A stretch of DNA of 64,000 bases, taken from assembly GCA_026122225.1 (NCBI GenBank), contig JANEZZ010000739.1, positions 2,542,001-2,606,000 of the forward strand, given 5' to 3'. This document shows positions 11,009 to 23,900 of the stretch, one piece after another. The notes under the pieces were generated by a model, which saw only the letters and a list, made by a program, of their open reading frames with translations, made no database searches and was not told the origin of the DNA. A program made the translations under genes and the position numbers. Source of the stretch: Heloderma charlesbogerti. Lineage: Eukaryota; Chordata; Lepidosauria; Squamata; Helodermatidae. Numbering within the stretch: the first letter of the stretch is position 1; every line of letters begins with the position of its first letter.

Positions 11009-13080
11009 TTTCTGAAACTCCCTGGCTTTTGCCATTATCCAGCAGATATTGGCAATTTGGTCTCTAGTTCCTCTGCCTTTTCGAAACCCAGCTTGTTCAT
11101 TTGGCAATTCTTATTCCAAGAATTGCTGGAGTCTACCTTGCAAGATCTTGAGCATTACCTTACTGGCATGTGAAATAAGTGCCACGTTCGGTAGTTTGAA
11201 CATTCTTTGGTGCTTCCCTTTTTTGGTATGGGGATATAAGTTGATTTGTTCCAATCTGTTGGCCATTCTTGTGTTTTCCAAATTTGCTGGCATATGGCAT
11301 GCATCACCTTGACAGCATCATCTTGCACGATTTTAAACAGTTCAGCTGGGATACGATCATCTCCTGCTGTCTTATTAGCAATGCTTCTTAAAGCCCATCA
11401 ACCTCACTCTTCAGGATGTCTGGCTCTAGCTCACTGACCACACCATCAAATCTATCCCCGATATTATTATCCTTCCTATACAGATCTTCCGTATATTCTT
11501 GCCACCTTTTCTTGATCTCTTCTGCTTCTGTTAGGCCCTTGCTATCTTGGTTTTTGTCTGGAATTTCCCTCCGATGTTTCTAATTTTCTGGAAGAGGTCT
11601 CTTGTCCTTCCTATTTTATTATCTTCTTCCACTTCTGCGCATTGCTTGTTGAAAAATAATTCCTTATGTCTTCTGGCTAACCTCTGGAATTTTGCATTTA
11701 ATTGGGCATATCTCCCCCGATCACTGTTGCCTTTTGCTTTCTTCTTTCTTGGGCTGCTTCCAGTGTCTCAGCAGACAGCCATCTTGCCTTCTTGGTTTTC
11801 TTTTTCTTTGGGAGGTTTTTTGTTGCCACCTCCTGAACCATGTTGCGACCTTCTGTCCATAGTTCTTCCGGGACCCTATCTACTAAATCTAGTCCCTTAA
11901 ATCTATTCTTCACCTTCACTGCATATTCATGAGGAATATGAGTGAGCTCATATCTAACTGCTCTGTGGGTCTTCCCTATTCTCTTTAATCTGATTCTAAA
12001 TTGTGCAATCAGAAGTTGGTGATCTGAAATAAAATCCGCTCCACGTCTTGTATTTACCAACTGCAAAGGATGTAGTCAATCTGATTTCGGTGTTGACCAT
12101 CTGGTGAAGTCCATGTATAAAGTCGTCTCTTAGGTTGTTGGAAGAGAGTGTTTGTTCTGCACAGTGAGTTGTCTTGGCAAAATTCTATCAGCCTATGTCC
12201 TGCTTCATTTTGTTCTCCCAGACCATGCTTGCCTGTAATTCCAGGTGTCGTTTGACTACCCACCTTAGCATTCCAGTCTCTTGTAATGAAAATAACATCT
12301 TTGTTTGGCGTACTATCCAGTAGGTGCTGCAGATCCTCATAGAACTGATCTTCTTCTGCTTCTTCAGCATCTGTGGTTGGGGCGTACATTTGGATCACTG
12401 TGATGTTAAATGGCTTACCCTGAATTCAAATTGAGATCATTCTGCCATTTTTTGGATTGTATCCAAGCACTGCTTTAGCCACTTTATTATTAATTATGAA
12501 GGCTACTCCATTTGTTCTGTGGTCCTCTTGTCCACAGTAGTAGATCTGGTGGTCATGTGATGTGAAGTGGCCCATTCCAGTCCATTTCAGTTCACTGACA
12601 CCAAAAATGTCTATATTTAATCTTGACATTTCCCCAATAACCACATCCAATTTGCCCTGGCTCATAGATCTTACATTCCAGGTTCCTATGGTATGTTGAT
12701 TTTAGAACCTCAGATTTGTCGTTCACCACCAGCACCATCAGCTGCTAACCGTCCTTTCAGCTTTGAGCTAGCTGCGTCATCACATCTGGGGCTAGTTGAA
12801 CATATCCTCTGTTCCTCCCCAGTAGCATTTTGACCACCTTCCGACCTGGGAGTCCCATCTTCCGATGGTATACCGACATATCTCTGGTTCTACTGATCCA
12901 TTTAGTTTTCATGGCAAGAATACTGGGGTGGGTTGCCGTTTCCTTCCCCAGGGATTGTATTTAGTCTGACCTCTCTGCCATGACCTTCCATCTTGGGTGT
13001 CCCTTCACGGTTTAGCTGATGATGTCATTGAGGTGCTGTAGCTCCAGCACCACGACAAGGTAACCAACTCCTTTGCTGAA
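11009..13080 (-). mobile_element. RTE-BovB LINE, 5' half (endonuclease and start of RT)
   Basis: Minus-strand pieces encode the apurinic endonuclease (MSRLNIDIFGVSELKWTGMG; IYYCGQEDHRTNGVAFIINN; VYAPT-like YAPTTDAEEAEEDQFYEDL; DYILCSW) at about 12665-12054, a linker to 11698, and the first reverse transcriptase block at about 11293-11009. The nucleotide sequence around 12900-13080 (AAGAATACTGGGGTGGGTTG) is typical of BovB 5' regions. Several frameshifts; the 3' half is lost at the junction with the hAT-like fragment at 11008. Confidence 0.85.
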
Positions 13081-14335
13081 GCTCTTACCAAATATCCAGA
13101 TATAATTCACAAGATCAGATGGTGGCAAAGAAGCCCCTGGTGAATATAACTCAAGTCATTGCAAATCATACCCAAGAGTTGCCCCTCTCAGTGATGCTAT
13201 TGATCTGGAGCTGTGCTCCATGACATATGTTTCATTTGACATCAGTATCAATGCTGAGAGGACCACGTCCTAGAGCCTTGATGGCAAGTGTGACATTAGG
13301 TCCACTTTTAGGCTTTTACCAGTGCACCCACTGAGTTCGAATTGTTAGCATCCTAGTTTCCTGGGATCTTTCTATTTTTATATGTATTAGCCCATGGGCT
13401 CTTCTATTTAATGCTCATATTTTGAGCAATTCAGTGCCTTCTTGGAATGGTATTTGAGGAGAAGACCAATGTAGCTTTCAGTAGTTCGCTATTTGGATGA
13501 TTTTCTTTGTTGTTTACATAGCCGGCCTGATCTTGCATCTGCATAGCCTGACTGGCTACACTTCAGCACATGACACGGGAGCTTGGGGGTCCCTCTAGCT
13601 TCATTGAAAACAGACGGTCCTAATTCAAGACTGATTTTTCTGGGTGTTGAATTAGATTCTGTGATGGGACTGTATCTGTATTCTACCACAGGTTTAGTTC
13701 AACTTGTTGAGGGAATTGTTGAGACCCCTTAAGGAATCAGTGGGATGATTTGGGCTTCTGTGATCTACTATGGTCTTCTGTAGAATCCTGTCATCTCCCA
13801 GTCAGATCCAATTACATTATAGTGGCTCAAAAAGATGGACATCGATTGGTAAAACAAGGTGCCTCTCAGCACATGTCCAATGCAGAAATTTGTTTTTAGT
13901 TCCAAAACTGGAGCTCACACACAAAACCTTTCACACACCAATCTCTTCCTGCTTCCCTTAAGTTTTCTTACCTAATTAAGGGTGGGAAAAAGCCTTCTTC
14001 TTGTTCCTATTTTTAAACCACTGGGAGTATTTTTTTTTAACATTAAATCCTTGTTCCTCTACTGCAAATCCCCTTGGATTCTACGAGTAGGCCGCAAGCT
14101 ACTTTCTGTCCAGCCGTGCATTAAGGAACACAGGAAGGGCAGGTTAATATACTCTCAGGTAATGCCTGGACACCTCAGCCATTACTGAGACTTAGGGTAG
14201 TCCCTGGTCATGCCTTCAGTGCTAGAATCTATAAAGCCATTACAGAGTTGGCCTTTGTAAGTGTTTTCTAGTTTTAGTGTTTCAGAAGCCTTTGCCTGCC
14301 AGTTAACTACCTATAGCCAATCAAATACACTTCAA
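13081..14335. other. Intergenic, nothing recognised
   Basis: Moderate GC, only short frames. No repeat or gene signature identified on either strand. Confidence 0.5.
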
Positions 14336-14990
14336 ACACCTCAGATACGCAGATTATACCACCCTAATGGCAGAAAGCAAAGAGGATCTCAAGAGCCTCT
14401 TGTTGAGGGTGAAAGAGGAGAGTGCAAAAGCTGGTTTGAAACTCAACATTAAAAAAAAAAGGAAGATCATGGCTTCTGGCCCCATCACATCCTGGCATAT
14501 GGAAGGGGAAGAAATGGAAGCAGTGACAGATTTTACTTTCTTGGGCTCCAAGATCACCACAGACAGTGACTGTAGCCATGAAATTAAAAGACGCTTGCTC
14601 CTTGGGAGGAAAGCTATGGCAATCCTAGACAGCATAATAAGAAGCAGAGACATCACCTTGCTGACAAAGGTCTGCATAATCAAAGCTATGGTTTTCCCAG
14701 TAGTAATGTATGGCTGTGAGAGCTGGACTATAAGGAAGGCTGAGCGCCGAAGAATTGATGCTTTCCAACTGTGGTGCTGGAGAAGGCTCTTACGAGTCCC
14801 CTGGACTGCAAGGAGGTCAAATCAGTCCATCCTAAAGGAAATCAACCCTGAGTGCTCATTGGAAGGACAGATACTGAAGCTGAAGCTCAAATATTTTGGC
14901 CACCTAATGTGAAGAGAAAACTCTCTGGAAAAGACCCAGATGCTGGGAAAGACTGGAGGCAAAAGGAGAAGAGTGGCAGTGGGGGGTGGC
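14336..14990 (+). mobile_element. RTE-BovB LINE, RT C-terminal fragment
   Basis: Frame from 14367 gives MAESKEDLKSLLLRVKEES, then [39 protein letters not shown] and [20 protein letters not shown], the standard C-terminal part of BovB reverse transcriptase. It stops at YFGHLM. It is preceded by RYADYTTL, the degenerate YADD block. The 3' tail is missing where the hAT-like sequence begins. Confidence 0.9.
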
Positions 14991-14995
14991 AGACC

Positions 14996-15368
14996 GTTCC
15001 CCTTATAGCATTCCCCTTATTTTCGCCGTAGTCTATGTAAATCTTTACTACCCATGCCCAAATAAGGAATGCAAATGGCAGTGCCCATGGGCGCCGCCAT
15101 TTGCGTACGCACTTTTTTTTTTTTTCAAAGTCACCCGTGATAGGCTACGTAAATCGTTACGTAGCCTATCACGTCATTTTTTTTAAAAAAAACTTTACTG
15201 GGAAATGACGGCGGCGGCAGACGGTTGGAAGACCGGCCGCCGCCCCTGCCCTCGCCGAAGCGCCGCCGGGACCCGCCGCTGAGAGGGACATTCGACAGAT
15301 GTAAGTCCCGTCCTGGGGGAGTGGGGGGGTGGAGAATTTCTCCACCAATTTCGGGGGGCCAAATGCGA
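14996..15368 (+). mobile_element. hAT-like palindromic MITE, subfamily A fragment
   Basis: Contains the GTAGTCTATG palindrome, ATGGCAGTG/GCCGCCATTTGCG hairpin, the TGATAGGCTACG palindrome and the left-end module reading outward (ATGACGGCGGCGGC... to GATGTAAGTCCC). The GAGAATTTCTCC end runs straight into BovB sequence at 15369 without its terminus. Both termini are absent. Confidence 0.65.
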
Positions 15369-15953
15369 ATGCTGCCTCCTGAACAATGTTATGGACCTCT
15401 GTCCATAGTTCCTCAGGCACTCTGTCTATCAGGTCTAATCCCTTAAATCTATTCCTCACCTCCACTGTATATTGATCAGGGATATGATTGAGGTCATACC
15501 TGAATGGTTTAGTGGTTTTCCCTACCTTCTTCAATTTAAGCTGCAATTTTGCAAGAAGCAGCTCATGATCTGAGCCACAGTCCGCTTCAGGTCTTGTTTT
15601 TACTGACTGTATAGAGCTTCTCCATCTTTGGCTGCAAAGTACATAATCAATCTGGTTTTGATATTGGCCATCTGGTGATGTCCATGTGTAGAGTCGCCTC
15701 TTGTGCTTTTTGAAAAGAGTGTTTGCTATGATCAGCGTGTTCTTGTGGCAAAACTCTATTAGCCTTTGTCCTGCTTCATTTTGTACACCAAGGCCATGCT
15801 TGCCTGTTATCCCGGTGATTTCTTGACTTCCTACTTCAGCATTCCAATCCCCTATGATGAAGAGGACATATTTTTTGGTGTTAGTTCTAGAAGGTGTTGT
15901 AGGTCTTCATAGAACCGATCAACCTCAGCTTCTTCAGCCTCAGTGGTTGGGGC

Positions 15954-16827
15954 TAAGGATGTATGAATCAATAACCTGTTCCGGTCGGAGCATCTGGTGT
16001 GGGGGGGAGGTGCTCCATCCCTCCCCCTGGAATCCTCGATGGGGGGGGTGGCGATCCGGTCCTCCCCCCCGGAATCCTCAACGGCTGGCTCTGCTCTGCA
16101 ACCAGGCTGTGGAGGAGCCGGCCAGGGCTGTCCGCAGCTGGATTTCCGGGCGCAGACGGGCTGCTGCAGATGCAAATGGTGGCCACCATAGCGGCCACCA
16201 TTTGCATCCAGCTAGGCAGCCGTGACAGGCTACGTAAGAATTTACATAGCGTATCACAGCTAACCCCCCCCAAAAAACCAGCGTACGCAAAGGGCGTTGG
16301 CTACGGCGGTTGCCATTTGCGTTCTCTATTTTTCGCCGTTCTAGCCTACATAAATATTTACGTAGGCAATTACGGAGAAAAAAAGAAAAGGGAACCACAA
16401 ATAGCGCCCACTACGCTATTTGTGGTTCCCTTTTTTTTTTTTTTGCCGTAAGTGCCTACGTAAATATTTACGTAGGCTAGAACGGCGAAAAATAGAGAAC
16501 GCAAATGGTGGTGGCCGTAGCTGCCGCCATTTGCGAATGCTGTCTTTTTTGGGGGGGGGGGGTTAGCCATGATAGGCTAAGTAAATTCTTACGTAGCCTA
16601 TCTCAGCTTGAAGTATGGCAATGGCGGCCACAGCAGCCCGGCTGCAGCCACCCAGGAGACCAGCCGCCGCTATCAGAACCGCCACTGCCGAATCTGTCGT
16701 ATCAGCCCCAGGTAAGTGCCATCCCGGGGGATTCTGTGTGTGGGGGGGCAGGGGGCAGGAGGCCATTCCGCCACGGATTCCAGGGGGCCAGAACTAGAAT
16801 ATGTGGCGGAATTCCCCGCCATCCCTA
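15954..16827. mobile_element. hAT-like palindromic MITE, subfamily B, complete
   Basis: Inserted into BovB with an exact 8-bp duplication GTTGGGGC (15946-15953 and 16828-16835), which fixes both ends. Termini are TAAGGATG...CATCCCTA. The core has paired GCCTACGTAAATATTTACG palindromes around AAATAGCG, flanked by GGCGGC hairpins and outer TGATAGGCTA-type palindromes. The right end has the CAGGTAAGT donor and GGAATTCCCC module. Confidence 0.92.
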
Positions 16828-16937
16828 GTTGGGGCATAGACTTTAAGTACTGTGATGTTGTATGGTTTGCTTTGGATTCGTACTGAGATCATTCTATTGC
16901 ATTTGAGATTGTACCCCAGTACTGCTTTTCCCACCTT

Positions 16938-16943
16938 TTTATT
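16938..16943 (-). promoter_or_regulatory. Possible polyadenylation signal AATAAA downstream of the V2R stop
   Basis: AATAAA on the minus strand about 82 nt after the V2R stop codon. It lies within the degraded BovB endonuclease remnant, so if used, the receptor's 3' end would be provided by transposon sequence. Only the hexamer is seen; use is inferred. Confidence 0.3.
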
Positions 16944-17024
16944 GAGTTTGAATGGTACTCTATTTAATACACACATTTTGAGGGGGAACTACTGATTTTG
17001 ACAGTCTTTCACTGTCTTTCACAT

Positions 17025-17923
17025 TCATTTTGCCCTTGTTATTTGCCCTCTGATGTTCAGGTCAGGCCTGAACAAAAGGATGTAGCATTTGGGAAAAAAG
17101 ATGCAAGAAAGTAAGCCAGCACTGGAAGTTAGGATAGAGAAGATCTCCACAGCCACTAAATATTTTCCATTGGTACTCAGATAGGCTGGAACAAAGGAGA
17201 GCCAAACACTACAAAAGACCAACATGCTGAAAGTGATAAATTTGGCCTCATTGAAACTGTCTGGCAACTTCCTGGCTGAGAAAGCTACTGTGAAGCTGAC
17301 AATGGCCAGAAAGCCCATGTAGCCCACGACAGAGTAGAACATGATGGTAGAACCTTCATTACATTCTGCTATAATTTCTCTGTTCAGTGAATGACTGTCC
17401 ATATCTGGGAATGGAGGAAATGCACTTAGCCAAATTATGCAAATTCCTACTTGAATAAAGGAGCAGGAACTGATTATCAAATTTGCAACCCTTTTTCCGA
17501 TCCATTTCCTCATTCTGGATCCTGGTTTGGTAGCCATAAAAGCCAAAACCACAGTGATGGTTTTTGCCAAAAGAGCAGAAAGAGCAACCGAGAAGATGAT
17601 GCCAAAAGCTGTTTGCCGGAGGAGGCAGGCAATCTGCTTTGGCTCTCCAATGAACAGTAATGAGCAGAGAAAGCAAAGAAGGAGGGAGATGAGCAGGATG
17701 TAGGTGAGGCTCCGGTTGTTGGCTCTTACGATGGGAGTGTCCTGGTGCTTCACAAAGGTTCCAAGGACCAAACCTGTGGTCAGAGCAAGAGCAACAGCAG
17801 TCAAAGCCGAAGTGATCCCCAAGGGTTCCTGATAGGAGAGATAGCTTATAACCTTGGGAATGCATTGATTTTGTTCTAGATTGGAATAGTGAAGTCCTGA
17901 ACATTCAATGCAGTAATCCATAT
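17025..17923 (-). CDS. V2R exon 6 (seven-transmembrane domain and C-terminus)
   Basis: 899 nt including the stop, residues 589-887. Acceptor TTTCTTTGCAG|AT. It begins with the last cysteines of the linker ([12 protein letters not shown]), then [20 protein letters not shown] (TM1, about residues 622-646) and six further hydrophobic segments. Family signatures are [75 protein letters not shown] and the near-terminal [14 protein letters not shown]. No frameshift. The short basic C-tail ends at the TGA/TAA-proximal residues RGQITRAK. The stop lies about 40 nt from the nearest BovB sequence downstream. Confidence 0.95.
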
Positions 17924-18864
17924 CTGCAAAGAAAAAACAGTGCTTTTATATAGAGAGCTGCCATCTAGCAAGATGGCAGAGACCTTAAAGCAACAATGTA
18001 GCATAGTTCAAAGATCCTATCCTCATCAGACAGCATTGCCCACATCCATCTGCATTAATCCATATCTAGAAAGCAAAGATATATATAACAAAATAAGCCT
18101 TTAATATGAGAGAGAACATGTTAGGGATGTCAGAGAATTCTGCCACGGATGTCGGTGAGGCCAAATGCCACTGCATTTGACCCCCCGGAATTTGTGGTGG
18201 AATGAACCCTCCGCCCCCCCCAACCCACGAAAGGCACGCGAAATGGAGCACTTACTTGCTGCCGTCACGGCAAGCCAAAAAAACAACAACAGCATACGCA
18301 AAGATTTACGTAGGCTATTATGGCGAAAAAAGGTGAACGCAAACAGCATAGTGGGTGCCATTTGCATTCCTTTTCCCCCCGCTGTTTTAGCCTACGTAAA
18401 TATTTACGTAAGCTATTATGGTGAAAAAAAAAAGGAACCCAAATAGTGCCCACTACGCTATTTGCTTTCCCCTTTTTCTCGCTGTAATAGCCTATGTAAA
18501 TATTTCTGTAGGCTAAAATGGCTAAAAATAGGGAACACAAATGGCGGCCACTGTAGCCACCACCATTCGGATACTTTTTTTTTTTTGCCTTGCCATGATA
18601 GGCTACGTAAATACTTACACAGCCTATCACAGCAGCTTAGCTGGAGGCAAATGGCAGCCGCTCCTTCTCGCTAGAGGGGGTGAATACGGATAAGTTACCT
18701 TCTCCAACCAACTCCATGGCTTTTCTTTAAATTCATTGGATTTTCTTTAAATTCCATAACAGAAGATGGGCCTGGAAACTTTGCCACTGACTATTATGGA
18801 ACATTTTTAGTCATTCTGGCCCCATGAATCTTCTCCAGTCGAGCTCCTCACAAACGTAGAACAA

Positions 18865-18898
<34 letters not shown>

Positions 18899-19015
18899 AT
18901 CCATCCATTAGAACTGTATATTGTAAAATTTTCACAGACACTATATTCATTCTTTCTGGCATCTAGCTTTCTATATAGAATGCTTTCTTTCTTTCTCTTT
19001 CTTTCTTTCTGTCTT

Positions 19016-19050
<35 letters not shown>

Positions 19051-20909
19051 TTCTCTCTCTCTCTCTCTTTCTCTTTTTTCTCTCTCTCTCTCTTTCTCTC
19101 TTTATTTCTTTCTTGTTTGAGAAAACATTTAAACATAGAGAAGTTAGAATTTTGTGACTGACATAGATTCAGAAACAGAGCTGTTATGATCCAAAGCATG
19201 CAACTTTATTTGATGACACATTACCATGTTCTTTGTCAGCAGGTGCTTATAAATACCTCTTTCTTCCTTCATAGAATCATAGAATAGTAGGGTTGGAAGG
19301 GGCCTATAAGACCATCGAGTCCAACCCCCTGCTCAATGCAGGAATCTAAGTCAAAGCATCCCTGATAGATGGCTGTCCAGCTCCATTTTGAATGTCTCCA
19401 GTGTGGGAGACCCCACTACCTCCCTAGGTAATTGGTTCCATTGTCTCATTGCTCTAACAGTCAGGACATTTTCCTGATGTTCAGCCAGAATCTGGTTTCC
19501 TGTCACTTCAGCCCATTCTTCCATGGCCTGCACTCTGGGATGGTTGGGAAGAGATCCTGCCCTCTCTCTCTGTGACAACCTTTCAAGGACTTGAAAAGCT
19601 CTATCACATCTCCCCTTAGTCTTCTCTTCTCGAGGCTAAACATGTCTAGTTCTTTCAATCTCTCCTCAGGGCTTTCTTTCTAGTCCCCTGATTTCTTTGT
19701 TGTCCTCCTCTGAACCCTCTCCAGTTTGTCTGTATCCTTCTTAAAGTGTGGCACCCAGAACGGGATACAGTACTCCAGATGAGGCCTAACCAGTGCTGAG
19801 TAGAGGGGAACTAGTACTTTCCTTTACCTATGAAGGAGATTTCCAACTAAAACAAACAGACAACAATCCAATCTTTAGAGTGTCAAAATGTGTGACCAAG
19901 CATAACTAGGCCTGCATAAAATAGAGAGGTTTCCATCCTTCTGTAAGAAGTGTTGTATCTATAGCCTGATAATCAAGGGCCAGTAATGTGTTCCTACACC
20001 TTCCAGACCAAAGGCCATGCTCATTTTCATTATATCTGTTTTGCTGGGTATGATATGATATGATATGATATGATATGATATGATATGTTGCATGCTTGAC
20101 TCCTACCGTTCTGATTAGAAATCTTCCCTTGAGGACATGGGGCACAATCATAACAGCAAAAAGGCTCCCCTTCCTTCTTTTTCCTGATGTAACCAGGATG
20201 GCAGTCGTCATTACATGCAGAAATGGGCAGCACCTAACAAAACAGAAACATCAGTGGAGAATGGTTAGGACTGAGAAAAATAGATTTTGATAGGTGCCAT
20301 TTCTCTTTTGCGTATGAAGAAACATGGTGTTCCAAATGGGGTAGATTTTACTGATTGATTGATAATACTTGTATACCACTTGATATAATAAAATCTCTAA
20401 GCAGATGACATACAAAAGTATTTAAATCACCGTCAAAATAAGGGATGTCAGAGAAATCCGCTGCGGATTGGGACCACTTACTTCTGCTCCAGGAGGACTG
20501 GAGGTGGATCACCACTCAGCTGCTTCTTGCCAGCCAGAGCCATTCTCCTCCTCCCTGTCACTGCCGATTGCCATGACTTTTCTTTAAAAAAAAAAAATGG
20601 TGATCGGCAGGATGTGCCCATAGACTTAGACGCAAATAGTCATGACTCTTGCGTCTGAGTCTATGTGTGACCTCCCTGTTTTGCCACCCTATCTCTATTT
20701 TGACTATTTTTAAAAAAAGCCAACAGAACCTGCACAAAACAACCTATAATTTGCAAGTGACAAAGTGATAATGGCACATATATACTTGTGACAGTGCATA
20801 TGCATCAGCAGTACAAGGAAGGAGAGAGCCTTCGCGGGTTAATATTTAAAGTTTCTTAAAGGAAGCCTGAGCTTGAAAAGTGTCGGTGTCTCTCTGTGTG
20901 TGTGTGTGT

Positions 20910-20944
<35 letters not shown>

Positions 20945-23900
20945 TGAGAGAGGTAGGTGGGTTTTGACAAAATGTATAAGGAGTTATTAGAGGACTTAGG
21001 AGCCATCTGTTTGAATCTGAAGCCCTCTTCCTGCTTTTACCTGATGGTGTGTAGGCCTGATGTGGGCAGGGGTACATGGGCACATATAAAAGCTCTCTGC
21101 CCATTGGGTAAGCTCTCTGCCCATTGGGTAAGCTCTCTGCCCAATAGGGATGGCGGCGAATTTTGCCACGGATTTCAGTGAGGCCGACTGCACTGGCATT
21201 CAGCACCCCGAAATCCATGGGGGAACAGCCTGACACCCCCCTCGCCTCCCGCAGATCCCCTCTGGGATGAGACTTACCTGGGACGGATGATCCGGATGGC
21301 GGAGGCTCAGAGGCAGCGGCGGCAGCGGCTGGTCTTCCGACCGGCTGCCACAGCTGCCATTTGCAGTCTTGTCTCTCTTTTTTTTTACCTAGACATGATA
21401 GACTACATAAAGACTTGCGTAGCCTATCATGTCTGGGTTAAAAAACAAAAACAAAACAGTGTACGCAAATGGTGGCGGCTACAGCAGCCGCCATTTGCGT
21501 TCCTTATTTTTCGCCGTTTTAGTCTACATAAATATTTACGTAGCCTAAAACGGCAAATCAGAAAGGAACGCAAGTCGTGCCCACTATGCTATTTGCATCC
21601 CCCCCTTTTTTTTCGCTGTAGTAGTCTACGTAAATATTTATGTAGACTAAAACGGCGAAAAATAAGGAAAGCAAATGGCGGCCACCATACCAGCTGCCAT
21701 TTGTGTATGCGTGTTGTTGTTGTTTTGCCATGATAGGCTATGTAAATATTTATGTAGCCTATCACGGTTAAATACAGGGACGCAAACGGCAGTGGCTACG
21801 GCAGCCACCATTTGTGTCCCTGCTGCCCAGAGGTCGGATGTCCGGCTGCGGGCGGAGCCGGCCAGCGGCTCTGCGGAATCCTGTGGAGCAGAGACGGCTG
21901 GGCAGGACTCCGGGGGGAGGGACAGAGCACCTCCCCCGCCACCACAAAGCAGATCTGCGAAACGGTAAGTGAATTTCATACATCCCTACACAAAGGTCAG
22001 AAAAAGTCTATGTAAGCACATTCCTTTTTGGCAATGTAAAGTGGAGTCCAGGTGGCCTGATTCAGATTGCAACCACAGTAGGGGGGAGCACAGTTTTAAA
22101 GTCCCCTAAGCACCCCACATGCTAGGATCCCTAGCATGAGAAAATCACACCAGCTAAAGGTTGGATAAAGGTTTATGAAGGTAAAAATAAAGGGGTAGAG
22201 GGAAGGGGAGGAATGGAAGTAGCAAGTTGCAGAAGAGCGTACAGGGCCAAATTGATTAAACATACACAGAGAGCCTTATCAACGCACACCCAAACGAAAG
22301 AATAAAGCTGTCAGGCCTATCCTTAACATATGGCTCTCCCAGGATAGCACCCAGCCGTCAGGAGGTCCAGAACCAGCAGGACGAAGGGAGACACCATGCC
22401 TCTGCCTAAGCCCTCTTTTAAAGCCCAGCCCTGGCAACCCAGGGCAGATTTTCCTTTAGCCAAGCACTGGCTCATCCCCTGGCTGGATGGCCCTTGCGTC
22501 CAAGAGGCTGGAACTCCCCACCAAACCCAGTTGTTGTCACTCCCCAATTAGCAGGGATGGCGCCTGGCTCTGAGAAAAGGGCCGAGCCGCCTCTAGATAA
22601 CATATAGTACTATCCCAGGTGGTTGCATTAGACAGGACAACATGGCCTAATCTCATGATTGGAAACAGGCCATCCTTCTTGACAGCCATCGATTTCCTTG
22701 CAAAACCATTTCACAACACTGAGCTACTTTCAGCATTCTAGCTTCAGGATGATACTGAGCATGCGTGACATAGCTTTGCCAGCATTTGACGCCATTGTCT
22801 ACAATGGGACAGAAAGAACCTTAATATTTTTTGAACAACTGCTCAGAGCATTGCCAAACCAGTGAAAGGCATACCTCCTCAACAAGCAAGAATAAGGTAC
22901 ATCTGGAGTTTTCACCAAAATTTGAAAGAAATGTATGATAAGTAGGGATGGCAGAGAATTCCGCCAGGGGTTCCAGTGAGGCCAAATGCAGTGGCATTCG
23001 TCCCCCCGGAATCCGTGGCAGAATGGCCTCCTGCCCCCCCGCCCCCCCCTATGGAACCCCCCGGGATGAAGCTTACCTGTGGCGGATGCGGCGGCAGCTT
23101 TGGTGGCGGTGCGGCAGTGGTGGCGCCGCAGCAGTGGTGGCGGAAGGTGTGGCGGCGGGGGTGGCGGAAGGTGCGGGGGCGGCAGGGGCAGCGGCTGGGG
23201 CGGCAGGGGCAGCGGCGGCGGGAGCAGCGGTGGAAGGTGCGGTGGTGGAAGGTGCAGCGGTGGAAGGTGCTGCAGTGGAAGGTGCTGTGGCGGCAGCAGC
23301 AGGTGCAGCGGCAGGTGTGGGGGTGGCGGCGGCAGCAGTTGCGGCGGAGGCAGGCGCGGGGGCAGCTGGTCTCCTGGCCGGCTGCAGCTGGGCGCAGAGA
23401 ACCAAATCACAGCGGCTATGGCGGCTGCCATTTGCGTTCGCTACTTTTAGCTGTTCTAGCCTACGTAAACATTTACGTAGGCTAGAACAACGAAAAATAG
23501 TGAATGCAAATGGCGGCCGCTGTAGCCGCCGCCATTTGCATATGTGTTTTTTTTTACTTTGCCGTGATAGGCTACGTAAATATTTATGTAGTCTATCACG
23601 GTTAAGTACAGGGACGCAAACGGCGATGGCTATGGCCACCGCCATTTGCGTCCCTGCTGCCCAGCAGCCGGATATCCGGCTGCCGGTAGAGCCAGCTGAC
23701 GGCTCCGCAGAATCCCCGCGGAGCGGAGCCAGCCAGGCAGGATTCCGGGGGGAGGGAAGGCGTGCCTCCCCCCCACTGCGAAGCAGATCCACGAAATGGT
23801 GACTTTTGTACATCCATAATGATAAGCCATGCTGGAGTTGGAGAAAAAAGTATAAATGTGCCCATCTCAAGCACTATTTAAGGTGTAGGAGAATTCTGCC

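Larger units (their letters stand above)
15369..16985 (-). mobile_element. RTE-BovB LINE, endonuclease fragment split by a hAT-like insertion
   Basis: Minus-strand BovB endonuclease/linker sequence at 15369-15953 resumes at 16836-16985 (KAVLGYNLKCNRMISVRI, YAPT). The two halves join across the element at 15954-16827. The fragment lies directly downstream of the V2R stop codon. Confidence 0.85.

Noticed and set aside
17359..17904. 181-codon open frame overlapping V2R exon 6 in another frame
   Set aside because: Shadow of the conserved receptor frame.
22948..23870. Long open frames on both strands (up to 284 codons) rich in Ala, Gly, Pro
   Set aside because: They come from a GGC-rich tandem array and palindromes inside a transposon; all frames stay open because of composition, and no domain is recognisable.
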